DNA from: Tetrapyrgos nigripes
Taxonomy: Eukaryota; Basidiomycota; Agaricomycetes; Agaricales; Campanellaceae
Assembly: GCA_013368315.1 (NCBI GenBank)
Contig: JAACJM010000033.1
Coordinates: 496,001 to 560,000, forward strand
Direction: 5' to 3'
DNA: 64,000 nucleotides
Positions 43,046-54,670 of this stretch are shown here, piece by piece. The position numbers were made by a program, and so were the translations under genes. Within the stretch, counting starts at the first letter, position 1. Each line of letters starts with the position of its first letter. Below the pieces are notes generated by a model, which did not search any database, was not told the DNA's origin, and was given only the letters and a program-made list of their open reading frames with translations.

Positions 43046-46000
43046 ATGTCGACCGCGGAACAGCCCATGGATGTGGTGAAAGATCCAGAACCCACTGTGC
43101 CATCGAGGGGTTTGAAAAGGACTTTGGTATCAGTGAGTACTTGAAGCTCTCCGTTCGCTCTCCAAGTTTTTCTAACGCCTTTCTCGAAGGATATTGAAGA
43201 TCATGATGACTACTCCTCTCAAGAATAGGCGAGTTGAAGGCGAAGATGGGAGTGTGGTCACGGAGCCAGCCCTGAGTGCGGTGCATCAGGATCAGATACA
43301 GAAACTCAAGCTCGAGATAGGCAAGCTTGTGCGTTGTCTCCAGTCGAAATAGCGATCGTTTCCACTCATTCCCGATCAGGAGACCACAGTATTGGAATAC
43401 CAGAACCAGATTTGGAAGAAGGAGGTGAGCTACCGTTTGCTGGATTATCCTGGACCAATTTGCTAAATGCCTCACCAGAAACTGATAGCACGTATGAAGG
43501 ACGACGTGGATTCTGCTAAGCGAGCCAAAGTGGAGATGGCAGGTGTTGAAGAGCGTTGGAAGGTAGCGTTGCCTTTTTGTCATTGTGGCTGTCGGCTTTT
43601 CTCCTAATGACAATCACTTCAGTTAGAAAAGACTGTCCTTGAAGGACGTCTTACCAACGTGCAACAGCTCCAGGAGGTACTGTTATTCCATGTCTTTCGC
43701 TTTCATGATGCTGGCGTTTCTGATTGCGATGACTCCAGTCGGAACAGCAATCCTTTGACAAACATTTGGTCAAGATGGAAGAGCACTCGAAGGTAATATT
43801 ACCTTGTTATCCTCTTTCTGACCTTCCTAATTCCAATCTCTTAGTCAGAAGAAAATTCCTTTAACCACCGTTTGGAGCTCTAGAAGGTATAAACATCTCG
43901 TTCTGCTTTTCGCTGGCGTTTCCTTACAGCCATAATTATAGTCAGAAAAGGCTTCACTCGAAAAACGCCTGGCTGAAATTGAAGTGAGCTCATTCTCATG
44001 TTTCCTATATAGAAATATTCACGTCTCCCTTAGGCTACTGATCTGAACCTGAAACTGGAGAGCGCTCTCGTAAGAGATGCACCCACTATGTAAGAACTGA
44101 TCTGAGATTCATTGAACAGGCAGAGATCCAAACACTGCGGACTCAAGTAGAAGGATATGAACAGCAGCAACAGCTACAAAATGAGGTATGTGACAAGTAT
44201 ATTGCTCTACTCCGTCCCCTGACACAATTCCAGCTTTGTGTAAGGAGGATGAAAGAGCAGCAGGAAGATCGTGAGGACGAAATTTCCCAAACAGATTTTT
44301 TACACGACGGAGAGGTTAATGCTTACAAGGCTAAACTGACCAGCGTCGAGGTAGGATTCTTCGCAATGGATATCTTCCTCTGTTTATCTTGATCGTGGAT
44401 CTAGAATGAACTAGCCAAGGAGAAGGCAAAGCGAGGTGTACTGCCGAATGAGCAGGAAAATGTGTGTTTGGACTCTTCCTCCTGATTTTACCAATCTCAA
44501 TGTTTTCCCCCATCAGACAAGGCTTAAACAAGACAATGCTGATTTACTAGACAAGCTTTCGGTCTGTTATTCTGCTCTTCGCTTTTTTGTTTGTCTTACT
44601 CCATGTCTTTCTGCAGACCAATCAACAAAGTTACGACAACCTGAGGAACAATCATTCGACATCCCAAAATCAATTCTCGTCTGTTCAGGTGGGCCATGTC
44701 CATTTCGTGACTTTGTGTTTGCTTGATTTTCCCCATTAGGCCGAACTTAAGAAAGCTATGCAAGATAAGGCTGCGCTGCAGAAGCGCACAGAGGAATTAG
44801 TCGCAAAGAGCAATCAGTCGGAGGAGGAGAAGGAACGACTCCAAGTAAGATCTTTATTTGTTTTCCAGGAAATTGGGCGACCAACATCATATAGACCGGT
44901 CTCGAGAAAGTGACGGAGGAGAGGGACAAACTACTGGTGATGGTTCTATCAATGTTATCTCTTTGAAATGTTTCCAATCTCGTGTCTTTCCGCAGAACAA
45001 GCAACAAAGTTATGACGAGTTGATGAATAGTCGTACGCTGCTCCAAGGACAGCTTGAGTCCAGTCAGGTGAGTCCATGTTTGTTTCGTGACTTTGCATTT
45101 GCTTGACATCCCTGTCAGGCCATGCTTCAGAAGGCTGAACAGGACAAGGCTGTGCTGTGGCGGTTGAGAGATGAGTTGGTCAAGAAGAATGGTGACTTAC
45201 AAGAGGAGAACGAACAACTCCAAGTAAGATCTTTATCTATGCTCCATGAAACTTGGCCGTTAACATCATGTAGACCGAATTATCCTTACAGTCACCGGAT
45301 GAAACAGCTGAAACAAATCCATCTTTCAACTATCAACACCTCATGGATGCCTATATGAAAAGCCGGAATGCTCATGATGCACTTCAGCAGCAGTACGAAG
45401 CATCTTTAACTTCGCAGCGAGAAACAGCGAAGTGAAGCGAAGATCTGCGGGTGCGACCGTTCCAATAACACCGCTTCACTGCTAATGGTGACCTCTAGGT
45501 GGATAACGACCAGCTCAGAGTGATGGTTGAGTCACTGAGGCAGCAACTGTCCCAAACCGTTCCAGTTAAGAATTTTTAATAGACTGTCAATGCTGTTACT
45601 CATTTGAAGATCTTCACTCGTTTATGCAGCCCCAGGCCCCTCCCAATTATACTCGGGATATCCTCGTAAGCCATGGCACCTTCCCTTGGTCAAACATTCA
45701 GTTAATTGTGCCACAGGAACGGGATCAACTCGTTGAAGAGCTTAAAGCAGCAAACAGCAGATTAGACGTGAGTAATCTCGCACTTGTATGATACTTGTGT
45801 AACTGATAGGACCTGAATTGCAGGAGGAGAACGACAAAGAGCTTGAGGTAAGTCAATGTCAAATATCAGGTTATAATATGTTTGACTATATACTTCCAGG
45901 ACCATCTCGCCAAGGAAAAGTCTCTCAATGTATGCCAATGATCCAAATCTTTAAGGACGGTTCCACTTACTGAATTGACAGGATGACCTCGCGGAATACG

Positions 46001-48954
46001 AAAAGAGGGAGGAACAAATGATGGAAACCATCAACACTTTGCGCAAGTGCATTAAGAATCAGACTTCCAAGATCAGAGAGCTAGAAGCCAAGGTGGGGCA
46101 GGAAAAGACAGCTGCCGAACGACTCTCGCAGGAGAAGGATGCAGCCTTGCAAATGGCCGCTGAACTGACAACGGACAAACAAACGCTTGCAACGACAATC
46201 ACTGATCTCAGATCTCAGATAGAGTCACTATCAACGACAGTGGATGGACTGAAAGTTGAGAACACGAGGCTTGCATCGACAACTGAACAGCTGAAGGGAG
46301 ATTGGGAAACGCTCAAGGCGGACAGTGACAAGGTCCTTTCCGAGAAAGATAAAGTACCACAGTTTCTCTCTCTCCTATGGTTGTTTCATTAACCATTTTG
46401 CAGATCTCAGCCGACGCTGAGAAGGTCCGGACTATGCTGCAGGCACTCCAAACTGAAGTCAAAACACTGAAAGTGGAGAAAACACTGCTTTCATCCCAGA
46501 TAAACGTAGGCTGCCTTATGTTAATCTCTCAGTGATTGTTTGTTTACGAGACGTAGACTCCTGAAAATGAGAAGATGGTGGACAAGGTAAAAGCGTTGGA
46601 ATCCAAGGTCAAGGCCCTTGAGGAGGAGAACGAGTCCGGTTGCAGCGCTGTAGACCAGGTTTATACCCTTCCAGTGGCACTGTGGTTGAATGGCTTCTAA
46701 CTTGTTTTTTGCAGCTAAAGACTGCGAACGAAGATCTCACCAGAGAGAAGACCGACCTGACAGTCTGTATTCAATCATTTCTGGTCCCCAGTCACTTTCT
46801 GATCCATTTGTTTAAAGGGCCAGTTGGGCGGTCTCAAAGAAAAGTTCTTGAGACTCGAGAAATCTCACCTTTCACTCAGAGACTCGAAGCAGAAACTACA
46901 GGCCGACTCAGATGAGCGCCAGAAGGCCATGGACCAGCTTCAAAAGAATTTTGATAAATGCAGCACTGAACTTGAGAAATACCAGCGCAAATGGGACCAG
47001 GAGTGAGAGAGAGTCACCTCTTTGATCAACGGTTATAAGGTACATATTTTGCTTCATACGCCGTGTCCATTATTTTATTCGTGGTATGTAACAGGGTACT
47101 ATCAAGGAGCACGAGGACAAGATATGCCAAAAAGACACTGAACTTAGCGAGAAAGAAGCTGAGCTCATCCGGCTTCAGGAAAACATGGAGCAAGAAGTGA
47201 GCTGAGAATCTGCATGTACCTCTGATCAAAACTGACTGGTTTTTGCGCAAGGTCCCACGTCAAATTCCTCAAAGGTGAGTTTTGAGTACTTGCTTAGCCC
47301 TTACGAATGAAGCTCACCAGAACTTGCTGTGTAGGACCCACCGAATTTTCAGCAGCCCAAGTCAGATCTGGGCCATTCTTTTCTGAAGTACGGCGGGTTG
47401 CATCGCACTCTGAAGAATGCAAATGTAGAAGCGGAGTTGAGCGATGTCCGGCAACGCACATTTACCTACAGTTTCCCAGCATCATTGGTACGCGTCTGTA
47501 GTACTTGACTCATTACAGATTCTGAAAAACCTTGACAGAACACTGACACCAGCTGACCTAGACTGTCAGGAGGTGCAGATACTTCAAGTCAAGCGGCTGG
47601 GCGAAGTCATTCCCCTGAATCAAGTCGCCACCATAGGCCAAGTCATCCCTCTGAACGTTCCTCTACTTCCAGGAGGAATACTTCCAAATACCCATGGAAA
47701 AATCGACCCGGCGATGATGCCGACGATGAAGACGACAGTACTGCCGAATTGGATGATGAGGGTTCGGAGGAGGAACGCAATGATCATCGAGTTCGGAGAA
47801 AGTGGGCTAGAAAGGAGACGCAGGAAAGATACAGCCCTGGTGAGGTGACTCATAACCTGAACGTAAGTGCCGTGCTTTTCTGGGCTTTTCTGGATGCCTA
47901 CAATACACTCATGTGCCTCACAGAAACTGCAGCAGGATCTTGTACAAGAAGCACTTCATGCTAAATATAGTTACCAATGTTTTCTGTGAAAACAAGTCTC
48001 GGATGATCGACTAGCCCAGTTCAAGCAAGATCCAGTTGCACATGCGCCGAAACTCAGGAACACATGGATCGATAAACGTGGATTAGACTCTCCAGCGATT
48101 GCCAGCCTACCCTGGAACAAAGCTCTCATAGCCACCATTGCCAAAGAGGGTGCTGAAATCATGAAATTATGCAAGGACGGTCGTCTCGGTAATATGACAA
48201 ACCTTGAGGATTGGAGAAAGCTTGTGCGGACCCGTTTCATGGACATTGTGTGCGACGTTGTAAACGCCCGCCCAATCACAGAGGGAGAGACTCCCGAGGA
48301 GATCATGCTTCGTCTGCATGGTGACTACGAGAAGGCCAAAGAGAGAAGCAGACATCACAACATGCATCACGTAGTGAGTCCCTTCTCTTTTCTTTTTCTC
48401 TTTCTCTTTCCTTACCAGGTGGTCAGAAGTACGAATTGCGCCGTGCCGTTGCCGAGGTCATGGTACGGTATCAGAAAGAGAGGAAAGACGTCAAAGGTTT
48501 GGAATTTTGGTCCTATGTCCTTGACGTTCTTAGTCAACTCCAATCAGATGGAATGTCAAATGAGGAGGATGGTGAAGAGACCGTAAACATTGGGAATCTG
48601 ATGGTGAAACGAGAGATCAGGATAGTTTTGGTGTTAGATTGGCGTGCCGAGCACTTCGACGGATTGTTCAAGATAGTTGATTCGGCACCCGGTATGGAGG
48701 TTGCTGTCTTCACACAGACGGGCAGAAAAAATTGTTTGGTAAGGCGTCAGCCTCAAGATCGAGTCGTCAAGAAGAAACCGCCAAAGAATCTTCCCAGGTC
48801 GTTCTTCCGGAAGGAGTACTTGGACGAGATGGAGAAAGAGCAGCCTTGGGAAGTGGAGGAGCTTTGCCTCAGGGAGATCAATTTCCCTGTATTTGACTGG
48901 AGTAAATGTGATCCTTATGCAGGTGTAAGGCCTGGAACTTCTACGGGAACGTAG
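43046..48954 (+). CDS. Very intron-rich coiled-coil protein gene with a globular C-terminal domain
   Basis: The start is MSTAEQPMDVVKDPEP (exon 1, 43046-43132). About 36 exons follow, many only 24-60 bases, nearly all beginning and ending in phase 0 at GT-AG sites. Up to 47,300 they encode heptad-rich coiled coil (ELEAKVGQEKTAAERLSQEK, AELIRLQENMEQE). Then come a Ser/Arg/Asp/Glu-rich linker (DDADDEDDSTAELDDEGSEE, about 47,700) and a C-terminal domain of about 300 residues (WIDKRGLDSPAIASLPWNKA, MTNLEDWRKLVRTRF, YELRRAVAEVMVRYQ, LDWRAEHFDGLFKIV, LPRSFFRKEYLDEMEKEQ), ending at TAG 48952-48954. In-frame stops lie at 43881 (TAG), 45433 (TGA) and 47004 (TGA), each one C-to-T change from Gln or Arg. 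It may be a recent pseudogene. Function unknown. Confidence 0.75.
44575..45273 (+). repeat. Tandem duplication of an exon-intron block within the coiled-coil gene
   Basis: The block 44,575-44,913 is repeated at 44,938-45,273, introns included. Paired exons are TNQQSYDNL / NKQQSYDEL and AELKKAMQDKAALQ / AMLQKAEQDKAVLW. Paired introns share TTCGTGACTTTG and GTAAGATCTTTAT. This shows how the coiled coil grew. Confidence 0.8.
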
Positions 48955-49030
48955 ACTACGTAGCTGTATCTCCTCCAATATTGACTAGTGACTATTGATG
49001 TGCTACACCTGTGGCTGTGTTAATGAAGCA

Positions 49031-49111
49031 TGACCCTCCATTCCACTACTACCACGATCGCCATGACGTTGACCCTCCGTTCCACTAGTACTCCCACGAT
49101 CGCCACGACCT
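49031..49111 (+). repeat. Two-unit tandem repeat (about 40 bp)
   Basis: Two units begin TGACCCTCC(A/G)TTCCACTA and end CCACGATCGCCA(T/C)GAC, with small differences and a 3-base insert in the second. Confidence 0.75.
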
Positions 49112-49494
49112 TGTAAACTGGACCCCAGCGAAAATCCTGCTGAAAATTTGAAGAAGTTACAGAAGACTTGACCCCGACGGCGACAATCACACCAATAGCT
49201 TCTCTATTTTGAAGGTCCTTTAAGTGTCAACGCCCTCATGGGGAAGAGCATTTTTTCTGGCAAGGTCTTCGATTATCATATTAGACTATGTGGCGGGCAA
49301 AAGTTTCTGATCTATCTCTTTTCAAGACATCAATGTCCACCTTTCCTCGACTCAGTCCTTTATTCCTTTTCTTCTTGTCACCAATGACCTAGAAACTAAT
49401 CGCTTCAAACTTGCTCAACTTCAAGGAACCTCTCAAGAAGGTCAACAACGCCTGCTTTTGATCCTCAGGCATCAGTGGCGTTGAATACGAGGAT

Positions 49495-49690
49495 GCTCCA
49501 GATGGCAAATGAGTGTATGGGGTGATGAATGGGACGAGTGGAATGGGAGTAGTATGGGTGCTGGGATGAGTATGATGAGGGACGGAATATTAATGGATGA
49601 CGGACTGGATGGTGGAATGGGTATGAAGAGAATATGAGTGGTATATGTGGTCTGGGAGGCTGTATTAGAAGGTATGAGCCAGGATATTCT
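49495..49690 (+). other. C-poor, GGATGA-rich strand-asymmetric tract
   Basis: About 190 bases on the plus strand have very few C. They contain irregular ATGGG / GGATGA / GGAATGG motifs. It reads as low complexity on both strands. It could form triplex or be an eroded microsatellite; no gene is claimed. Confidence 0.5.
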
Positions 49691-50859
49691 AACGAGACCT
49701 AGAGCAGATTGGCCTTGGGCACTGGTGGCGGCCATGGAGCCACCATTGGACTCCTAGTCTAATCTACCCGCCGTACGTCTGTTTGTTGACGGTTTGATAA
49801 TTTATTCAAGTTGACTTGAGACATTACGCCATCTTGGTGTGCGAATCTAGTGGACGTCAGTCTCGGGGTAACTATGATCTTCAAGTTGTATCTATTGTCT
49901 TGGCCCCTCCCAGACGCACTTTCTTACAGCCTGAGGATTCGAAGCTCTTATTATGTAGCTTGCCATCCCTCTTGCTGTGCACCTCCCAGGCTCTCTTCCT
50001 TTCTTTTTTTGCCCTCGGAATCGATGTGCTTTCGACATGATCCAATTCTTGTCGTCAAATATCTGATAGGTAGTGCGAAGCTTGAGACAAGCTTGAGACC
50101 ATCCGCAGTGTTATGGTTATGAAATTTTTGGCTAACTGACTCCAAGGCAACAGTCCATCGCTCCTCAAACTCGCTGTACGATCAGTCCGGAGTGCCTTCC
50201 CGAAGTATAAACAGAGCTAATATGAGACTGATCAAGATCAACTGGAAACCCTTGTATGAAAAAACCTGAGTAAATCGACAGAGATTGGATAGGAGGTTGT
50301 ACACAACAGAACACAGCGTCCTCGAATTTGTTCTCCGGGTCAACACCACTCGTAATGAACTTCCTCCACTCCAAGCATCCTGATCGTCCATATTAATCTC
50401 TCTAATAGGCTATAGCTTCAATAATCCTAGCACCCTCAGCCGACTTTCCATTGCCATCCCATGTCAGAAATTGCTCTAGTACTATGCTATATTAGTACAT
50501 TGATCTCCAGAAGGAAATCTTGACACATTTAGCTCAGTCTTCCTCGTCAAGCTTGCACTGAAGACACTACTATCGGCGAGAAATAGAGGGAGGGTCATGA
50601 ACATATCACTACATTGCACTTGTCATCCAACCTTCATTCAGTGTTGTCCAGATCAAAGATCAATTTCAAATTGGGTATATCAAGAGGTAGTCTCCTGTAG
50701 CCAGACTGACGATATATGCAGAACCACACTGCGTGTGCATATATGTAACCAAGAGGGTAGCCATGAGTATGTCATTTGCTGAGATGTAAACAGTATCAAG
50801 AGTAGTACTAGTAACAAAACAAGATAGAAACTTCTGAGCTGTAAAGGTACATTGTAGAG

Positions 50860-52411
50860 TCACCATTGCACAAATGAGTCATAAAAATAATTCGAGTTCA
50901 AATCCCCACCTTCAAGTTCGATGGCAGTAGTTTCATCATGATGTAGATATTGGGAATAACAGTTCATAGTATGATTGAGTACAGGCCCTGGTAACACTGA
51001 TAAGTCCACCATTGGCACACCTAATCCAGCGGAAGGGTCTGGTAAGCCCAGGGGATAAGCAGGGTTGGTGACCATAGCGAAGTCAAGGTATATCAATGAC
51101 CGAAGTTCATTGAGCTGCAGTCCAATCGAAGCTGGACAGTTATGCAATGGTCTGTGCGGATGTGAATGTAACGGCATCATTGCAACTCCATTAAACGGAG
51201 TGTTGCTTTTGTGATAAATATGGTTTTCATTAGCGTCTTCAGTCGAAGCAACAGACCCTCCAGCCAGCGAATGTAAATGGTTAATGTCGACGTAGGGTTT
51301 TCATGGAACCGGGCTGAAGATCGTGAGTGGTTCGGCCACAGTGGTCAGGCTAGAGGACACCATGGATGATTGTGAATGGTTTGAATCACTGCTGTCAGTG
51401 TCAGACTCAGGGTCCAACCCTTCAATTGGCATGACAGTGGGAGGCCGGATGACGACCTGTTGATCATCGACTTTGTCATATGGGTAGGCAGAGGATTGGA
51501 ACAAATTTTGTGTGACGGTACGAGAGATGCGAGATGGAGACAATTTTGGGATCATGTTTCGCATAGGATTGACTGAGAACTTGTGCATCGATGACGAGAA
51601 CGAAACGGGTTTGCGAGGCTTATGTTTTTTGCGAATGGGTTTGTGAGGCCCTTTGAGGTCGATGATGTGAATGTATTGCTCTGTCGTTTCCTTCCCCAAG
51701 GATATCAGGGTGGGGTCGTCTCGTCCTTCGGGCTATAGTTCGTGATTGTAATCAGAGGAAACAACTTTGATGGCTGACGAATAGAGGTTATACTCACCGT
51801 CATCAAGTAGACTTTGTTATCCTCGGAACCACCATGGGTTTTCACTTGACCAAATGCGTATGATTTGCTGACTTGAAACGAAGACATTCCTTGCCATTGC
51901 TGTCGACGGTTATGATCAGAGAGGATGTCATCAAATCAGATGGCACATACCCCTCGTTTACGACTCTTCCTTTCTTTTAATCTCCAGTAAGTACAGCCTA
52001 GAGATTCAACAGGAAGAATATGATCAGATATCTCGTTATGGCATCGAAGAAGGAAGCAACCCCGGGAAGTCTCTGATAAGAAGCAAGGAAAGAGTAAAGA
52101 TGATATGGGATGTGCTACTGACTTTTGCCATGATTCCTGCACCAATGACAGTCTTCATAGGAAGTTTCTTCTGACACTTCGTATGACAGTCACTGCAGGC
52201 GTCACAACCTGTTGCACGAAGACAGGATAGGAGGAATGAGCAACACTGTTTTTTATATAAGTTGGAGACTGCCGGAAGACTTACGGCGGCCAGGGCCTGG
52301 TAGAGGGTGGCCATACACGGTAGTGGTGATATCTGTTTCGGGACGATGTCAATGAAGAGCATCGATGAAGTTGAGCGGTAAAGGATGCCACATACTCTGG
52401 ATATTTTTCAT
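50860..52411 (-). CDS. Short zinc-cluster-like regulator with lost ligands and a nonsense codon
   Basis: Start MKNIQ at 52409-52411. Exons joined by GT-AG sites give a zinc-cluster-like motif RCDACSDCHTKC with spacing C-x2-C-x6-C. The second half reads SCTYWRLKERKSRKRG, where the expected C-x2-C-x6-C has Trp and Ser in place of the last two Cys. The protein continues FQVSKSYAFGQVKTHGG, TTEQYIHIIDL, a basic patch (PIRKKHKPRKP) and a Ser-rich acidic stretch (DPESDTDSSDSNHSQSS). TGA at 51301-51303 interrupts the frame, which then stays open for 147 codons to DSFVQW-stop at 50,860. CGA to TGA explains it. If functional, the product would be a small nuclear protein; decay is more likely. Confidence 0.65.
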
Positions 52412-53710
52412 CTGCCAGATATAGGCTAGCAGCTTCGAGTTTGAGCAGGGATTTGTGATGAACTGATGACGAGGAGAGGGTGGGAGTGGCGATGAGTTGA
52501 CGGGGCTTTAACTTATAATTTTAAAGACAGACCCTTGAGATTCCAAACATATGCCACTCAGCTGGGAACCTTAACTTTGATGACAGTGTGGCTTGTACAC
52601 AGATCGCGTCTCCTGGTACTCTCACCGAGTTTTACGAAGGTTTAAAACCAATTCCATCATCCTAGATGATGTCCGCGACCATTGGGTCAAGGAGAGGTGC
52701 AGAGAGACAGCCGCAGCAAAGCCCTTCCTTTCTGACTATTGAAACGAAGAACAGTCTGAATCAGGAATGAAGGGTTTCTCGATTTGTGTAAGGAAATTCT
52801 TCCTACTGGCACTGGACGAGGAACAAACATCTCAGGAGGTACGATAGAGGGGGGGGGGGGGGGGGGGTAGGCTACATCCATGATCCATCGATATAGTGGA
52901 TGTCCACTGAAAAAGCAATTTAATTTTCAGATCAACAACCACCATGACGCGTCTACCTCCAATGCTGACCTGGATCCAACAACTTACAAGCTCCTTGTAT
53001 CCTCTTGTGCAATACAAATTGTCCAATAGTACTCCTCATTCGAATCCAGAACATGTCGAAGGAAACTGAGTTGATCCAGTTTCCAGGCCCCCTCGTCAAG
53101 GTCGATAATCAAGCAAAGCGGCCCGCCTGCAAATCTGAAGCCCCATCTTTCGTACCTGGGCAACGGTTTTCAGGGTACTATTGGAATTCGTTGGAATAGA
53201 CCTGAGGCTGGTATATCATACCATCAGGTACCGAGGCGTAGGACGCACTGCACAGTGAGTGTAGTGGACTTTATACAACACGACCATTCCTTCATCGGAT
53301 CACAGGGTGACTGGAAGGATCGGGCTCAGTGACGATGATGACACTCATATTTTCCATGCCCACCTATGCACCCATGCGACATTTCCCATACCAGTCTCCA
53401 CACACCGTCCTCATGCATCCACACACCTTGCCATACTACTCATCATACCACTCACCGTACACCTCATATACCCCTCATTCCCAATGGTCACGTCGCAGTA
53501 TTGGGCTCCAATCAGTATTTGTTCATTAACATTAGATGTGTATACATGTAGAATGGTACTAAGAATAGTAAAGTTTGCGCACTAGGGACTGGGTACTGAA
53601 TGCAGGAGGTATTCTAACTTGAGATAGTACTAAAAAGATGGGGAGCTTCGCCTGTGATGTATAAGCAACAGTACTTCGACATGGTAGTAGAGGAAACGAA
53701 GTACTCACAA
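52412..53710. other. Intergenic, no gene supported
   Basis: This contains the promoter side of the zinc-cluster-like gene, the G19 run and a C/A/T-rich tract at 53,340-53,490 (CATACCACTCACC-like). Small frames there arise from low complexity. Confidence 0.4.
52849..52867 (+). repeat. G homopolymer of 19 bases
   Basis: An uninterrupted run of 19 G follows ACGATAGA. Such runs are prone to length error in sequencing and to slippage in the cell. Confidence 0.95.
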
Positions 53711-54022
53711 TCAGTCCGATATTACGATTAAATTGCCATCACTTTGAGCTGTGCTGACACCAGCTATGTTGATGATAGCGGCGGAGTGAGCAATGGACGC
53801 AAGACGTTCAGACACCTCAATGATTTGATGCCATTTCTTCTCTTGAAGGTTGCAGGTGGTGTTGTAGTAGGTTTCAACCGTGTCTGACCAGATGTCCGTG
53901 AAACTCGCAGCTGTAAGCTTTCCGGGCTTCTTTCCTGCGGCTTTAGCAGCTGCCTTTGCCTCATCAATCGCGTTTTAGATAGTGTCGATGCCCGTCTCGA
54001 AGCTTTCAAGAGCACGAATAAT
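53711..54022 (-). pseudogene. Last exon of an unrecognised gene with a nonsense codon
   Basis: After a splice acceptor TTCTAG at 54,023-54,026 the minus strand encodes 103 residues: IIRALESFETGIDTI, stop, NAIDEAKAAAKAAGKKPGK, FTDIWSDTVETYYNTTCNLQ, KKWHQIIEVSERLASIAHSA, ending IVISD at 53,711. The frame is well formed except for TAA at 53975-53977, one C-to-T step from CAA (Gln). An upstream exon (DAAVHDV, about 54,070) is likely. No family is recognised. Confidence 0.5.
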
Positions 54023-54670
54023 CTAGAAAAGAGTCAAAAGACAATGAGCAAGTCAAACAAGTAATATGATCACATCATGTACAGCAGCATCTAAAAACTG
54101 ATTAGTATGATCAAGAAAATCCAGAAAGATAATTCACTGTGTAGTTCCCCGACTCGGACCAAAGGGAAGAGGAGGGACTAGGTCGTCGAATGATTGATCC
54201 GCACCTCATCCGGTTCCTTTTAGGAAAGAAACCTGGTCACGATGGCTTATGACAATGTTAGCTGTAGTCAGCTTCAGAAGAGCCGCCGCAAGCGACGTGG
54301 CAGTCCCAGGCTCTTGGCGCTGCTGTTTCTTAAAAAAAAGGCAATAGTTGGAAGATTGAGTACAGTTTATAGTGTAGTAGTTGAAAACAAGTCCAACGTA
54401 TTTTGGGTTAAGCAAGTAATTTTTTTCATCAGCGAGACCTTGGTGGTGGTCTCGACCAGGCCGGGTTTTAGGGTCCATAGAATCACGGTGGTTCCACCCT
54501 GTCACTCATTCTTCCACCACAACCACGATGTACTTTTTCACTCTCGGACGCGCTCTTCGGTTTCCATCTACTGTTTGAATTGCACAGATATTTCTGTCCC
54601 CTGAGGCCGGTCCTGGCTGCGAATGCGCCGGCGCTGTAACTGGACTAAAACAGTTTGATTTGAAATGTCA
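54023..54670. other. No certain gene
   Basis: Probably holds upstream exons of the minus-strand gene at 53.7 kb. A 120-codon plus frame (54242-54604) has no motif and overlaps them. Confidence 0.35.

Larger units (their letters stand above)
48955..50859. other. Intergenic, 1.9 kb, no gene supported
   Basis: The minus frame 49472-49735 and plus frames at 49816-50122 lack splice context or motifs. A two-unit tandem repeat and a strand-biased tract inside are listed separately. Confidence 0.4.

Noticed and set aside
47519..47862. Two further TGA codons (47533, 47554) as C-to-T nonsense changes in the coiled-coil gene
   Set aside because: The reading frame of this exon's first third is uncertain because two frames are open, so I did not count them.
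50880..50905. GAGTTCAAATCCCC resembles a tRNA B box
   Set aside because: No A box or cloverleaf fits upstream, and the bases are part of the last codons of the zinc-cluster-like gene.
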